64,000 nucleotides of DNA from Alphaproteobacteria bacterium UBA1301 (GTDB taxonomy: Bacteria; Pseudomonadota; Alphaproteobacteria; Micropepsales; Micropepsaceae): assembly GCA_002307725.1 (NCBI GenBank), contig DBUB01000011.1:62001-126000 (forward strand), in the 5' to 3' direction. Positions 51,555-59,042 of this stretch are shown here, piece after piece. The translations under genes were made by a program, and so were the position numbers. Under the pieces are notes generated by a model. It was not told where the DNA came from, made no database searches, and saw only the letters and a list, made by a program, of their open reading frames with translations. The first letter of the stretch is position 1. Each line of letters opens with the position of its first letter.

Positions 51555-52367
51555 ATGTCGTTCAGGAGAATGGTCACATTGGCGCTCGGGTTGCCCTTTT
51601 TTGCGGGCGCGGCGCTGGCTCAGGCGCAAAATTGGCAGACCGGACTACCGCCAGCAGCCACACCGGTGATGGAGCGCATCGCGCAGTTTCATAACGAACT
51701 GCTGTTGATCGTGACGGCGGTCTTCCTGCTCGTGGCGGTGCTCCTGATGACCGTGATCGTCCGCTTCAACCACCGCCGCAATCCGGAGCCGTCCACGACG
51801 CAGCACAATGCGGCGCTGGAAGCGGCCTGGATCATCATTCCGGTTGCGATTCTCGTCCTCATCGCGCTGCCGTCGTATGGCCTCCTCACGTACGAGGCCG
51901 AGAGTCCCCAACCCGATGTCACCATCCAAGCGACGGGGCATCAGGGGCACTGGACTTATGCCTATTCCCACGAGGACGGCCTGCAGTTCGACTCCAGCGC
52001 GCTGTCCGAAGCCGCGGCGAAAGAACGGGGCGAGCCGCGGCTCCTTGGGGCCGACAATCCGCTGGTTGTGCCGGTGAACAAGACGGTGGAAGTAATGACG
52101 ACCGGCGCCGATGTGATCTATTCCTGGGCGGTCCCGGCCTTCGGCGTGAAGCTCGACGCGCTTCCCGGCCGCCTCAATCACACCTGGTTCAAGGCCACCA
52201 AAACCGGAACCTATTACGGTCCGTGCGCGGAACTGTGCGGGGCGGGGCAGGCGTTCCTGCCGATTGAGGTAAAAGTGGTGAGCGCGCGCGACTACGTCCT
52301 TTGGCTCGCCGCCGCCAAAGAGAAATACGCCGGCGATGGGCCCCAGCGCGTGGCGGCGAATTTCTAG
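51555..52367 (+). CDS. coxB: Cytochrome c oxidase subunit II homologue lacking CuA ligands
   Basis: A 270-residue subunit II with signal peptide (cleavage near residue 22-24), two membrane helices (about 48-70 and 91-112) and a periplasmic cupredoxin domain. The fold blocks ATGHQ, SWAVPAFGVKLDALPGRLN and YYGPCAELCGAGQAFLPIEVKVV are well kept, but the CuA ligands are not: Rhodobacter His217 is Tyr189, His260 is Gln232 and Met263 is Leu235; Cys224, Glu226 and Cys228 remain. The cytochrome c entry Trp143 is Gly131. A normal CuA centre and normal cytochrome c electron entry are thus not expected. First gene of the cluster; its stop codon lies inside an intergenic repeat. Confidence 0.9.
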   Translation: MSFRRMVTLALGLPFFAGAALAQAQNWQTGLPPAATPVMERIAQFHNELLLIVTAVFLLVAVLLMTVIVRFNHRRNPEPSTTQHNAALEAAWIIIPVAILVLIALPSYGLLTYEAESPQPDVTIQATGHQGHWTYAYSHEDGLQFDSSALSEAAAKERGEPRLLGADNPLVVPVNKTVEVMTTGADVIYSWAVPAFGVKLDALPGRLNHTWFKATKTGTYYGPCAELCGAGQAFLPIEVKVVSARDYVLWLAAAKEKYAGDGPQRVAANF

Positions 52368-52461
52368 AGCATTTCACCGTTTCGCTGAAACGCTCTAGAT
52401 TCTTTGTTTGTTGCGTTTTCGGACGGAAAGCCGGTTTCCACTTTTCCTGAAAACGCTCTAG
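52364..52461. repeat. CTAGAGC-family alphaproteobacterial intergenic repeat
   Basis: The element starts with the coxB stop (CTAGAGC, 52364-52370), pairs with GCTCTAG at 52392-52398 and again ends in GCTCTAG at 52455-52461. The middle holds the CCGGTTTCCACTTTTCC-type segment common in such repeats. Its right edge also supplies the AGGA ribosome-binding site of coxA. A partial inverted copy is at 11013-11047. Confidence 0.75.
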
Positions 52462-52472
52462 GAAAGTTTCTT

Positions 52473-54083
52473 ATGTCAGATGCGTTCGAGATCGCTGACG
52501 TCGGCACCGTGCACGAAGATCACCCGCGCGGCTGGCGGCGCTACGTCTATTCCACCAACCACAAGGACATCGCCACGATGTACCTGTGGTTTGCGGTGGT
52601 CGCCGGAATCGCCGGCGGCGGCTTGTCGATGCTGATCCGGGCCGAGTTGATGGAACCGGGTCTGCAGATCTTCAAGAACCCGCACCTGTTCAACGTGCTG
52701 GTGACCGGCCACGGCCTCATCATGGTGTTCTTCATGGTCATGCCGGCGCTGATCGGCGGTTTTGGCAACTGGCTGGTGCCGCTGATGATCGGCGCCCCCG
52801 ATGTGGCGTTCCCGCGGCTCAACGCGCTCTCGTTCTGGCTGTTGCCGTTCTCGTTCGCGCTGCTGATCCTGTCGCTGTTCGTGGACGGTGACGCGGGGGG
52901 CAGGGGCGCCGGTTCGGGCTGGACCTCCATTGCGCCGCTGACCACCACCGGTTCGCCCGGTCCGGCGACGGATTTCGTGATCTTCGCGCTGCACATCGCG
53001 GCGGCGTCGGTGATCCTCGGCGCCATCAATTTCATCACCACCATCCTCAACATGCGCAGCCCCGGCATGACGCTGCACAAGATGCCATTGTTCGTCTGGA
53101 GCATCTTGGTGACCGCGTTCCTTCTCCTGCTTGCCATGCCCGTTCTGGCGGGCGCTATCACCATGCTGCTCGCGGACCGCCATTTCGGCACCAGCTTCTT
53201 CAATCCGGCGGGTGGCGGCGATCCCTTGCTTTACCAGCAGCTATTCTGGTTTTTCGCGCAGCCCGCCCTTACCGCGGTGATGCTGCCCGCATTTGGCATC
53301 ATTGGCCATGTCGTAGCGGCATTTGCCAAGAAACCAGTGTTCGGCCATCTCGGTGTCGCCTATGCCATGGTGACGATCGGCTTCATCAGTTTCATGAGCT
53401 GGGCCGATCACCTCTACACCGCAGGCCTGACCGCCGGCACACGCACCTGGTTCATGTTCGCGGCGCTGGCGATGGTGGTTCCGGTCGTCGTTGTGATATC
53501 GTCCTTCATCGCGACCCTATGGGGCGGCTCGATCACCTTCAAGCCGCCGATGCTATTCGCCGTCGCATTCATCGTCCTGTTCACGATCGGTGGTCTCAGC
53601 GGCATCGTGCTCGCCAATCCGGGCCTGGCGCCGGTGCTGCACGGCACCGCCTATGTCATGGCGCATCTGCATTACGTTTTTGGCACCAGCGCGGTGTTCG
53701 CGATCTTTGCCGGCTGGTACTTCTGGTTCCCCAAGTTCTTCGGCTATCTCGCCAACGAGACCTTGGCCAAGATTCACTTCTGGATAACCTTCTTCGGCGT
53801 CAACATTGCGTTCTTCCCGCTGCACTTCCTCGGGCTCAGCGGCATGGGGCGCCGCATTGCGGACTATAGCGACGCCTATGCCGGCTGGAATTTCGTGTCG
53901 TCGATCGGCGCTTTCGTTACCGGCGGCGGTGTTGTGGTTTTCCTCATCATGCTCGTCGAAGCCTTTGCCAAGAAGCGCAAAGCAGGCGACAATCCCTGGG
54001 GCGCCGGAGCGACGACTCTGGAATGGACGCTGTCGTCGCCACCGCCGTTCCGTACCTTCAACGAGCTACCCAAAATAACGTGA
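52473..54083 (+). CDS. coxA: Cytochrome oxidase subunit I homologue with degenerate active site
   Basis: A 536-residue, twelve-helix subunit I clearly derived from A-type oxidases (HGLIMVFFMVMPALIGGFGNW, MTLHKMPLFVWS, AGAITMLLADRHFGT). Haem ligands remain: His80 and His400 (haem a) and His398 (haem a3). Using Rhodobacter numbers, CuB His284 is Gln263, His333 is Asp312, His334 is kept as His313; the cross-linking Tyr288 is Thr267, Glu286 is Ala265 and K-channel Lys362 is Val341. D-channel Asp132 is kept as Asp110. Offsets of 21 to 22 residues are constant, so the alignment is secure. Normal oxygen reduction and proton pumping are not expected. The frame is intact. Confidence 0.92.
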   Translation: MSDAFEIADVGTVHEDHPRGWRRYVYSTNHKDIATMYLWFAVVAGIAGGGLSMLIRAELMEPGLQIFKNPHLFNVLVTGHGLIMVFFMVMPALIGGFGNWLVPLMIGAPDVAFPRLNALSFWLLPFSFALLILSLFVDGDAGGRGAGSGWTSIAPLTTTGSPGPATDFVIFALHIAAASVILGAINFITTILNMRSPGMTLHKMPLFVWSILVTAFLLLLAMPVLAGAITMLLADRHFGTSFFNPAGGGDPLLYQQLFWFFAQPALTAVMLPAFGIIGHVVAAFAKKPVFGHLGVAYAMVTIGFISFMSWADHLYTAGLTAGTRTWFMFAALAMVVPVVVVISSFIATLWGGSITFKPPMLFAVAFIVLFTIGGLSGIVLANPGLAPVLHGTAYVMAHLHYVFGTSAVFAIFAGWYFWFPKFFGYLANETLAKIHFWITFFGVNIAFFPLHFLGLSGMGRRIADYSDAYAGWNFVSSIGAFVTGGGVVVFLIMLVEAFAKKRKAGDNPWGAGATTLEWTLSSPPPFRTFNELPKIT

Positions 54084-54088
54084 GAGCC

Positions 54089-54502
54089 ATGAAAATCTCA
54101 GAAAAGAAACAGACGAAATCCCGCAAAGCCCCCCGCGGTCCCGGCAAAGTCGGTGCGCGTTCGGGCAAACCGGCGTTCAAGGCCCGTTCCAGCCGCGCCG
54201 TACGCCATCTGTCGAAGCAAGCGCTCGACGAAGTTGCCGGCGAGAACGAGCGGGCCGAGGCCAAGCTCGCCGATCAGATCCACCGTGTCGCCCATCCCGA
54301 ACCGCTGATTGAAGCGATGGTGCTGAACAGCGGCAAGCCGGGCAAGAAGGTGGGCAAGAAGAAGCCGACCGTGGCCGTTGCCAAGAAGCGCGCCGCCGAA
54401 GCGTTGCTGAAAGAACTGGACGAAGCTGCCCGTCACAAGGCGCAGCGCCGCGCCAAGCGCCGTGCCTCCGCGCGAGCATTGAAGAAAGCCCGCGGCGAAT
54501 GA
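54089..54502 (+). CDS. Lysine/arginine-rich basic protein of unknown function
   Basis: A 137-residue, very basic protein between coxA and ctaB. The N-terminal 40 residues are mostly Lys, Arg, Pro and Ser (SRKAPRGPGKVGARSGKP), the middle is a helix with acidic residues (LSKQALDEVAGENERAEAKLADQIH), and the C-terminal half is Ala/Lys/Arg-rich helix (KKRAAEALLKELDEAARHKAQRRAKRR). Composition recalls histone H1-like or nucleic-acid-binding tails, but no domain is recognised. It starts 5 bases after the coxA stop, with a start codon at 54089 and the TGAGAG context. I know of no such gene in standard cox operons. Confidence 0.65.
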   Translation: MKISEKKQTKSRKAPRGPGKVGARSGKPAFKARSSRAVRHLSKQALDEVAGENERAEAKLADQIHRVAHPEPLIEAMVLNSGKPGKKVGKKKPTVAVAKKRAAEALLKELDEAARHKAQRRAKRRASARALKKARGE

Positions 54503-54578
54503 GTTTGTACGTGCATCTTTCCTCCCCCGTCCTTCACGGGGGAGGTAGATTTCCACGCATGAAAGGGGCGTCGCGTAA

Positions 54579-55508
54579 ATGACGTCCCTTGATACCGATC
54601 TGTCCACTTTCCGCCCCGTTGCGACGGTGGAAGATTTCTTCGCGCTCTTGAAGCCGCGCGTCATGTCGCTGGTCGTCTTCACCGGCCTCGCCGGTCTCGT
54701 TGTGGCGCCGGGACCGATCCACATCCTGACCGCATTCTCCGCGCTGCTTTGCATCGCGGTCGGGGCCGGAGCTTCGGGCGCCCTTAACATGGCCTACGAG
54801 GCCGACATCGACGGCTTGATGACGCGTACGGCGGCGCGGCCGGTTCCGCGTGGAATCATTGCGCGCGGCGATGCGCTCGCTTTCGGCTGGAGTCTGTCGG
54901 TCGCGTCGGTTGCGCTGATGCTGCTTTTCGTGAATGCGCTGGCGGCTGCGCTCTTGGCCTTCACGATTTTCTGGTACGTTGGTGTCTACACGCTCGGCCT
55001 CAAGCGCCGCACGCCGCAGAACATCGTCATCGGCGGTTTGTCGGGGGCGATGCCGCCCGCCATCGGCTGGGCCGCGGTGACCGGCACCCTGGTGTGGCAG
55101 CCGCTGCTTCTGGTCGCGATTATCTTTTTCTGGACGCCGCCGCATTTCTGGTCGCTGGCGCTGTTTTCGAGTAGCGATTACAGCCGCGCCGGGGTGCCGA
55201 TGCTGCCCGTCGTCGCCGGCAAGCGCAGCACGCGCCGTCACATCCTCGCCTATGCGCTGCTGCTGGTGCCGCTGGGGCTGGCGCCGCCGGTGTTCGGCAT
55301 GGCGGGCCCCGTTTATCTCGCCGCCGCAGCCACCCTTGGCACGCTCCTCATCTGGCGCGCGGCGGGCGTGCTGGCCGAACGCGACGAGGCGAAAGAGCCT
55401 GCGGCGCGGCGCCTGTTTACCGTCACCATTTTCTATCTGTTTGCGCTGTTTGCGGCGCTGATTGTGGAACGCCTTGCCGGGGTGGCTCCGCTCCATGCCG
55501 CGCTCTGA
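54579..55508 (+). CDS. ctaB: Protohaem IX farnesyltransferase (haem O synthase)
   Basis: Membrane prenyltransferase that adds a farnesyl group to haem b to form haem O, the precursor of haem A. The 309-residue protein has about nine helices and intact family motifs: NMAYEADIDGLMTRTAARPVPRG, YTLGLKRRTPQNIVIGGLSGAMPPAIGW and SSDYSRAGVPMLPVVAGKRSTRR. Nothing looks degenerate, in contrast to the subunit genes around it. ctaA (haem A synthase) is not in the window. Confidence 0.95.
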   Translation: MTSLDTDLSTFRPVATVEDFFALLKPRVMSLVVFTGLAGLVVAPGPIHILTAFSALLCIAVGAGASGALNMAYEADIDGLMTRTAARPVPRGIIARGDALAFGWSLSVASVALMLLFVNALAAALLAFTIFWYVGVYTLGLKRRTPQNIVIGGLSGAMPPAIGWAAVTGTLVWQPLLLVAIIFFWTPPHFWSLALFSSSDYSRAGVPMLPVVAGKRSTRRHILAYALLLVPLGLAPPVFGMAGPVYLAAAATLGTLLIWRAAGVLAERDEAKEPAARRLFTVTIFYLFALFAALIVERLAGVAPLHAAL

Positions 55509-55614
55509 CAAATTCGCGCGCGAAAAGCGCCGGCGCGCTATCGCCATTGCGGTTGTTCTTGCCAGCCTGGTTCTGCTTTTCTATGTGATGACCATGGTTC
55601 GCGTTCACCCGTAG
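55495..55614 (+). CDS. coxF: CoxF-like single-helix protein
   Basis: A 39-residue protein, MPRSDKFAREKRRRAIAIAV followed by a hydrophobic run and FYVMTMVRVHP. A basic N-terminus, one membrane helix and the FYxxTxV ending match the tiny CoxF-type proteins found between ctaB and ctaG in alphaproteobacterial cox operons. It overlaps the end of ctaB by 14 bases and ends 13 bases before coxC. Thus the usual small gene is kept, while the ctaG gene that normally follows is absent. Confidence 0.7.
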   Translation: MPRSDKFAREKRRRAIAIAVVLASLVLLFYVMTMVRVHP

Positions 55615-55627
55615 GAAAACCTGATCG

Positions 55628-56521
55628 ATGGCGCAAGGCGAGGTCAAGCACGATTATCATCTGGTCGACCCGAGTCCGTGGCCGGTGGTCGGTGCGCTCG
55701 GCGTCTTCCTCATGATGATCGGTGCCGCGTTCTGGCTGAACAAAACCTATGCCGGGTTCGGCGTGCTCGCCGGAATCCCATGGATTTTCGCCATCGGCTT
55801 GGCGCTGGTGCTTTATACGATGGCGGGTTGGTGGCGCGATGTCATCACCGAGTCCGTGGTCGAAGGTGCTCACGCGCCGGTGGTCAAACTCAGCCTGCGC
55901 TACGGCATGGTGTTGTTCATCGTGTCCGAAGCGATGTTCTTCGCGGCGTGGTTTTGGGCCTGGTTCAATTTCGCGTTGTTTCCGTACGACACCGCGCTGA
56001 CGGGCTGGCCGCCCGCCGGCATCGTCCCCCTCGATCCCTGGCAGTTGCCGCTGCTGGGCACGGTGATCCTTCTTACCTCCGGCACCACGGTGACCTGGGC
56101 CCATCACGCCATTCAGACCGGCAACAAACGGGGCGCCATCCTGGCCCTGTCGCTCACGGTCATTCTGGGCGTCAGCTTCACCGTTCTTCTGGCGACGGCC
56201 TGCGCCCAGGCGCCGTTCAGCTTCGGCTTCAAAGGCGCGGCGCTCACCGCCTTCACCGATCCGGCACATACCAGCCTGGCGGCAGGGCAGGGCAATCTCG
56301 GCGCGATCTACGGCTCGATCTTCTTCATGGCGAACGGCATTCTCGGTATCCATGTCGCTGCCGGCACGGTGTTCCTCGCCGTCTGCTTGGGGCGCGCGAT
56401 CCGCGGCCACTTCACGCCCACGCGCCACTTCGGCTTCGAGGCCGCCGCTTGGTTTTGGCATTTCGTCATTGTGATCTGGCTGATCCTGTTCGTCGCCGTT
56501 TATGTGTTCGGGCGGGGCTGA
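55628..56521 (+). CDS. coxC: Cytochrome c oxidase subunit III homologue
   Basis: A 297-residue, seven-helix subunit III. Family blocks are HDYHLVDPSPWPVVGALG, YTMAGWWRDVITES, LRYGMVLFIVSEAMFFAAWFWAWFNFALFP with the conserved glutamate, SGTTVTWAHHAI and HFGFEAAAWFWHFVIVIWLILF. Between APFSFG and GAIYGSIFFMANG there is an extra stretch of about 20 residues (KGAALTAFTDPAHTSLAAG) not present in ordinary CoxC. Subunit III in normal oxidases stabilises subunit I and proton uptake. Last gene of the cluster; no surf1 or DUF983 gene follows. Confidence 0.92.
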   Translation: MAQGEVKHDYHLVDPSPWPVVGALGVFLMMIGAAFWLNKTYAGFGVLAGIPWIFAIGLALVLYTMAGWWRDVITESVVEGAHAPVVKLSLRYGMVLFIVSEAMFFAAWFWAWFNFALFPYDTALTGWPPAGIVPLDPWQLPLLGTVILLTSGTTVTWAHHAIQTGNKRGAILALSLTVILGVSFTVLLATACAQAPFSFGFKGAALTAFTDPAHTSLAAGQGNLGAIYGSIFFMANGILGIHVAAGTVFLAVCLGRAIRGHFTPTRHFGFEAAAWFWHFVIVIWLILFVAVYVFGRG

Positions 56522-56581
56522 TCTGCTCCGTTTTTGCCGAATTGACCGCGCATGCCGCGCCGCCTACTTCTCTCGTCGGAA

Positions 56582-57190
56582 ATGGAGAAAAGTCTCGTGA
56601 GAATTTGTGTTTATGCCGGCTCCAGCGTCGGGGCGCGGCCGGAGTATCGAGTTGCGGCGGCGGAGCTGGGCGCGCTGTTGGCGGACGAAGGCATCGGCCT
56701 CGTTTACGGCGGCGGCAATATCGGCTTGATGGGTGTGGCGGCAGATGCGGCGCTGGCCAAAGGCGGCGAGGTGATTGGTGTCATCACCGAGCAATTGCAC
56801 GGCCACAATCTCTCGCACACCGGCCTGACGCGGCTCGAAATCGTCCCCACTATGCACGACCGCAAGGCACTGATGGCCGATCTGTCGGATGCCTTCGTTG
56901 CGCTGCCGGGCGGCATCGGCACGTTCGAGGAATTGTTCGAGGCCTGGACCTGGGCCCAACTCGGCGTTCACGCCAAGCCGGTGGCGCTGTTCAACGCTGG
57001 CGGTTTTTACGACAAGCTGGCCGGGTTCCTCGACCATGTGGTGGAAGAGAAATTCCTCAAAGCCGTCCATCGCCAGACGCTGGTGGTGGAAAGCGATCCG
57101 CGCGCGTTGCTGAAGTCCCTGCGCGAAAACCCGGTGCCGTACGTGCCCAAGTGGTTGGATAAGGTGGCGGGGGAGCAGCCGCCGAAATAG
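56582..57190 (+). CDS. LOG-family protein (TIGR00730)
   Basis: A 202-residue Rossmann-fold protein of the LONELY GUY family, which removes ribose 5-phosphate from AMP or cytokinin nucleotides. Motifs: RICVYAGSSVGARPEY, LVYGGGNIGLMGVAADAAL, the catalytic MHDRKALM and LPGGIGTFEELFEAWTWAQLG (PGGxGTxxE). Bacterial members act on AMP and other nucleotide 5'-monophosphates. The start is ATG 56582, with GTG 56597 as alternative. Cytosolic. The GIY-YIG gene follows after 13 bases. Confidence 0.9.
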   Translation: MEKSLVRICVYAGSSVGARPEYRVAAAELGALLADEGIGLVYGGGNIGLMGVAADAALAKGGEVIGVITEQLHGHNLSHTGLTRLEIVPTMHDRKALMADLSDAFVALPGGIGTFEELFEAWTWAQLGVHAKPVALFNAGGFYDKLAGFLDHVVEEKFLKAVHRQTLVVESDPRALLKSLRENPVPYVPKWLDKVAGEQPPK

Positions 57191-57203
57191 GGGGCCGTTG
57201 ATC

Positions 57204-57449
57204 GTGGCCGCATACGTTTACGTCCTGGGCAGCGAACACGCCGGCAGCCGCCGCACCTATGTCGGCTGGACCACCGATCTCGACCAGCGTCTAGCCCGCC
57301 ACAATGCCGGCACCGGTGCCAAATCCACCCGCGGGCGGGTGTGGGCGCTGCTCTACGCCGAACGCTTCAAGACGCGCAGCGAAGCCATGAGCCGCGAATG
57401 GCACCTGAAACGCGACCGGCTATTTCGCAAAGCGCTGGGGGCGGGGTGA
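57204..57449 (+). CDS. GIY-YIG domain protein (UPF0213 / YhbQ type)
   Basis: An 81-residue single-domain GIY-YIG nuclease-like protein. The fold begins AYVYVLGSEHAGSRRTYVGWTTDLDQRLARHNAG, where YVYVL and TYVGWT correspond to GIY and YIG, and continues with KSTRGR and the helix EAMSREWHLKRD, which holds the catalytic glutamate region. The GTG at 57204 has AGGGGG nine bases upstream; a TTG at 57198 is too close. Small members of this type may act in DNA repair, but the function is unproven. Confidence 0.85.
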   Translation: MAAYVYVLGSEHAGSRRTYVGWTTDLDQRLARHNAGTGAKSTRGRVWALLYAERFKTRSEAMSREWHLKRDRLFRKALGAG

Positions 57450-57470
57450 GGGGGGCGCCTCTCCCCCTCA

Positions 57471-57563
57471 TCGTCATGGCCGGGCTTGACCCGGCCATCC
57501 ATCTGGCACGACACCAGACGGGAACACCGCCTGGATGGCCGGCTCGGAGGCCGGCCATGACGA
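57471..57563. repeat. REP-like palindromic repeat, copy B
   Basis: A 93-base element with terminal inverted repeats TCGTCATGGCCGG and CCGGCCATGACGA and an inner GGATGGCC/GGCCATCC pair. Same family as 49772-49866: the terminal 11-12 bases are identical, the inner hairpins differ. It lies between the GIY-YIG gene and thrC. Confidence 0.8.
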
Positions 57564-57653
57564 AGGGGTGATAATTCCTTCGAAACGTGCTTTTTAGTCA
57601 GTGCCAAGAGACCGCTTTCCGCGGCCTCCTCGAACAACATTCTTGCTGAACCC

Positions 57654-59042
57654 ATGCGCTACCTGAGCACCCGCGGGCAATCCCCGCTTATTTCTTTCGC
57701 CGATATGCTACTGGCCGGGCTCGCGCCCGATGGCGGGCTGTATTTGCCGGAGGCGTGGCCGCAGTTTTCCGCTGCCGAGATCGCCGCCTTCAAGGGCAAG
57801 CCTTATCAGGACGTGGCCGAGGCCGTGATGGGCCGGCTGATCGGCGACAGTTTTGCGCCCGAAGACCTCCACGCCGACATCGCTGCCGCTTATGGCACCT
57901 TCACGGACCCGCGCATCGCCCCCTTGCGCGAAATCGGTCCCGATCTCTACCTGATGGAGCTGTTCCACGGCCCGACGCTCGCCTTCAAGGATGTGGCGTT
58001 GCAAATTCTTGGCCGCCTGTTCGCCCGCGCCCTCAAGCGCCAGGGCGGGCGTGCCACCGTGCTGGCGGCAACCTCGGGTGATACCGGTTCGGCGGCGATT
58101 GCGGCGCTCGGTGGGCTCGACAACATTGAGGTCTTCGTTCTGCACCCCAAAGGCCGGGTCAGCGAGGTCCAGCGCCGCCAGATGACCACGGCGCCGTTCG
58201 CCAACGTCCACAACATCGCGATTGAAGGCACCTTCGACGATGCGCAATCGATCGTGAAAGCGCTGTTCGCGGAAACCGATTTTGCCAAAGCCGTCAGCCT
58301 CACCGCAGTCAATTCGATCAACTTCGCCCGCATCGCGGCCCAGGCGGTCTACTACTTCACCGCCGCCGCCGAGCTCGGTACCGCTCCGGTGTTCGTCGTG
58401 CCCACCGGCAATTTTGGTGATGTCTTCGCTGGCGAGGCCGCGATGCGCATGGGCCTGCCTGTGGATAAATTGTGGGTGGCCACCAATTCCAACGACATCA
58501 TGGCGCGCGCTCTCAACGAAGGCCTCTACGCGGCGGGCAAGGCGCAGCCCACCCTCAGCCCGTCGATGGACATCCAGGTCGCTTCCAATTTCGAGCGCGC
58601 GCTGTTCGAGGCTTCGGGCCGCGATGCGAACTGGACCCGCGATCAAATGGCCACGTTCGGCGCCGAAGGTTCGCTCACGCTGTCGCCGCCGATTCTCGCC
58701 GCTTTGCGTACCCGCTATGCCGCGGCGCGCTGTGACGACACCGAAACGCTCGCCGCCATCGCCCGGGTGGAACGTGAAACCGGACAGTTGATCGACCCCC
58801 ATACCGGGGTCGCTGCTGCGGCGGCTTTCAACTTAAAGCTGTCCAAGAAAGTACCGGTTGTTGTCCTATCAACCGCCCATCCGGCCAAGTTCCCGGACGC
58901 CGTTAACCAGGCAACGGGCCGGATTCCGGAGGTGCCGCCGAGGCTTAAGGCGGCCCTTGATGGTGAAGAAAACTGTCATGTCACGGCCGCTGAAAAAGGC
59001 TTGGTGAGGGGGCTGATCGAGGCTATTCTCCCCCGATCATGA
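57654..59042 (+). CDS. thrC: Threonine synthase
   Basis: PLP enzyme that converts O-phosphohomoserine to threonine. The 462-residue protein begins MRYLSTRGQSPLISFADMLLAGLAPDGGLYLP and has the PLP lysine in GPTLAFKDVALQ, the phosphate-binding ATSGDTGSAAIAAL and the VPTGNFGDVFAGEAAMRMGLP block. Length and N-terminus fit the bacterial/fungal type II family. The stop overlaps the ATG of the M16 peptidase gene (ATGA), an arrangement widespread in alphaproteobacteria. Confidence 0.96.
   Translation: MRYLSTRGQSPLISFADMLLAGLAPDGGLYLPEAWPQFSAAEIAAFKGKPYQDVAEAVMGRLIGDSFAPEDLHADIAAAYGTFTDPRIAPLREIGPDLYLMELFHGPTLAFKDVALQILGRLFARALKRQGGRATVLAATSGDTGSAAIAALGGLDNIEVFVLHPKGRVSEVQRRQMTTAPFANVHNIAIEGTFDDAQSIVKALFAETDFAKAVSLTAVNSINFARIAAQAVYYFTAAAELGTAPVFVVPTGNFGDVFAGEAAMRMGLPVDKLWVATNSNDIMARALNEGLYAAGKAQPTLSPSMDIQVASNFERALFEASGRDANWTRDQMATFGAEGSLTLSPPILAALRTRYAAARCDDTETLAAIARVERETGQLIDPHTGVAAAAAFNLKLSKKVPVVVLSTAHPAKFPDAVNQATGRIPEVPPRLKAALDGEENCHVTAAEKGLVRGLIEAILPRS

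Noticed and set aside
52473..54083. coxA as a pseudogene
   Set aside because: The frame is full length, other helices and haem ligands are conserved, and neighbouring subunit genes and ctaB are intact. Changes are concentrated at functional sites, which fits altered function better than random decay.
55678..57162. 494-codon plus-strand frame crossing coxC and the LOG gene
   Set aside because: Out-of-frame shadow that ignores two well-supported genes; arginine- and histidine-rich with no motif.
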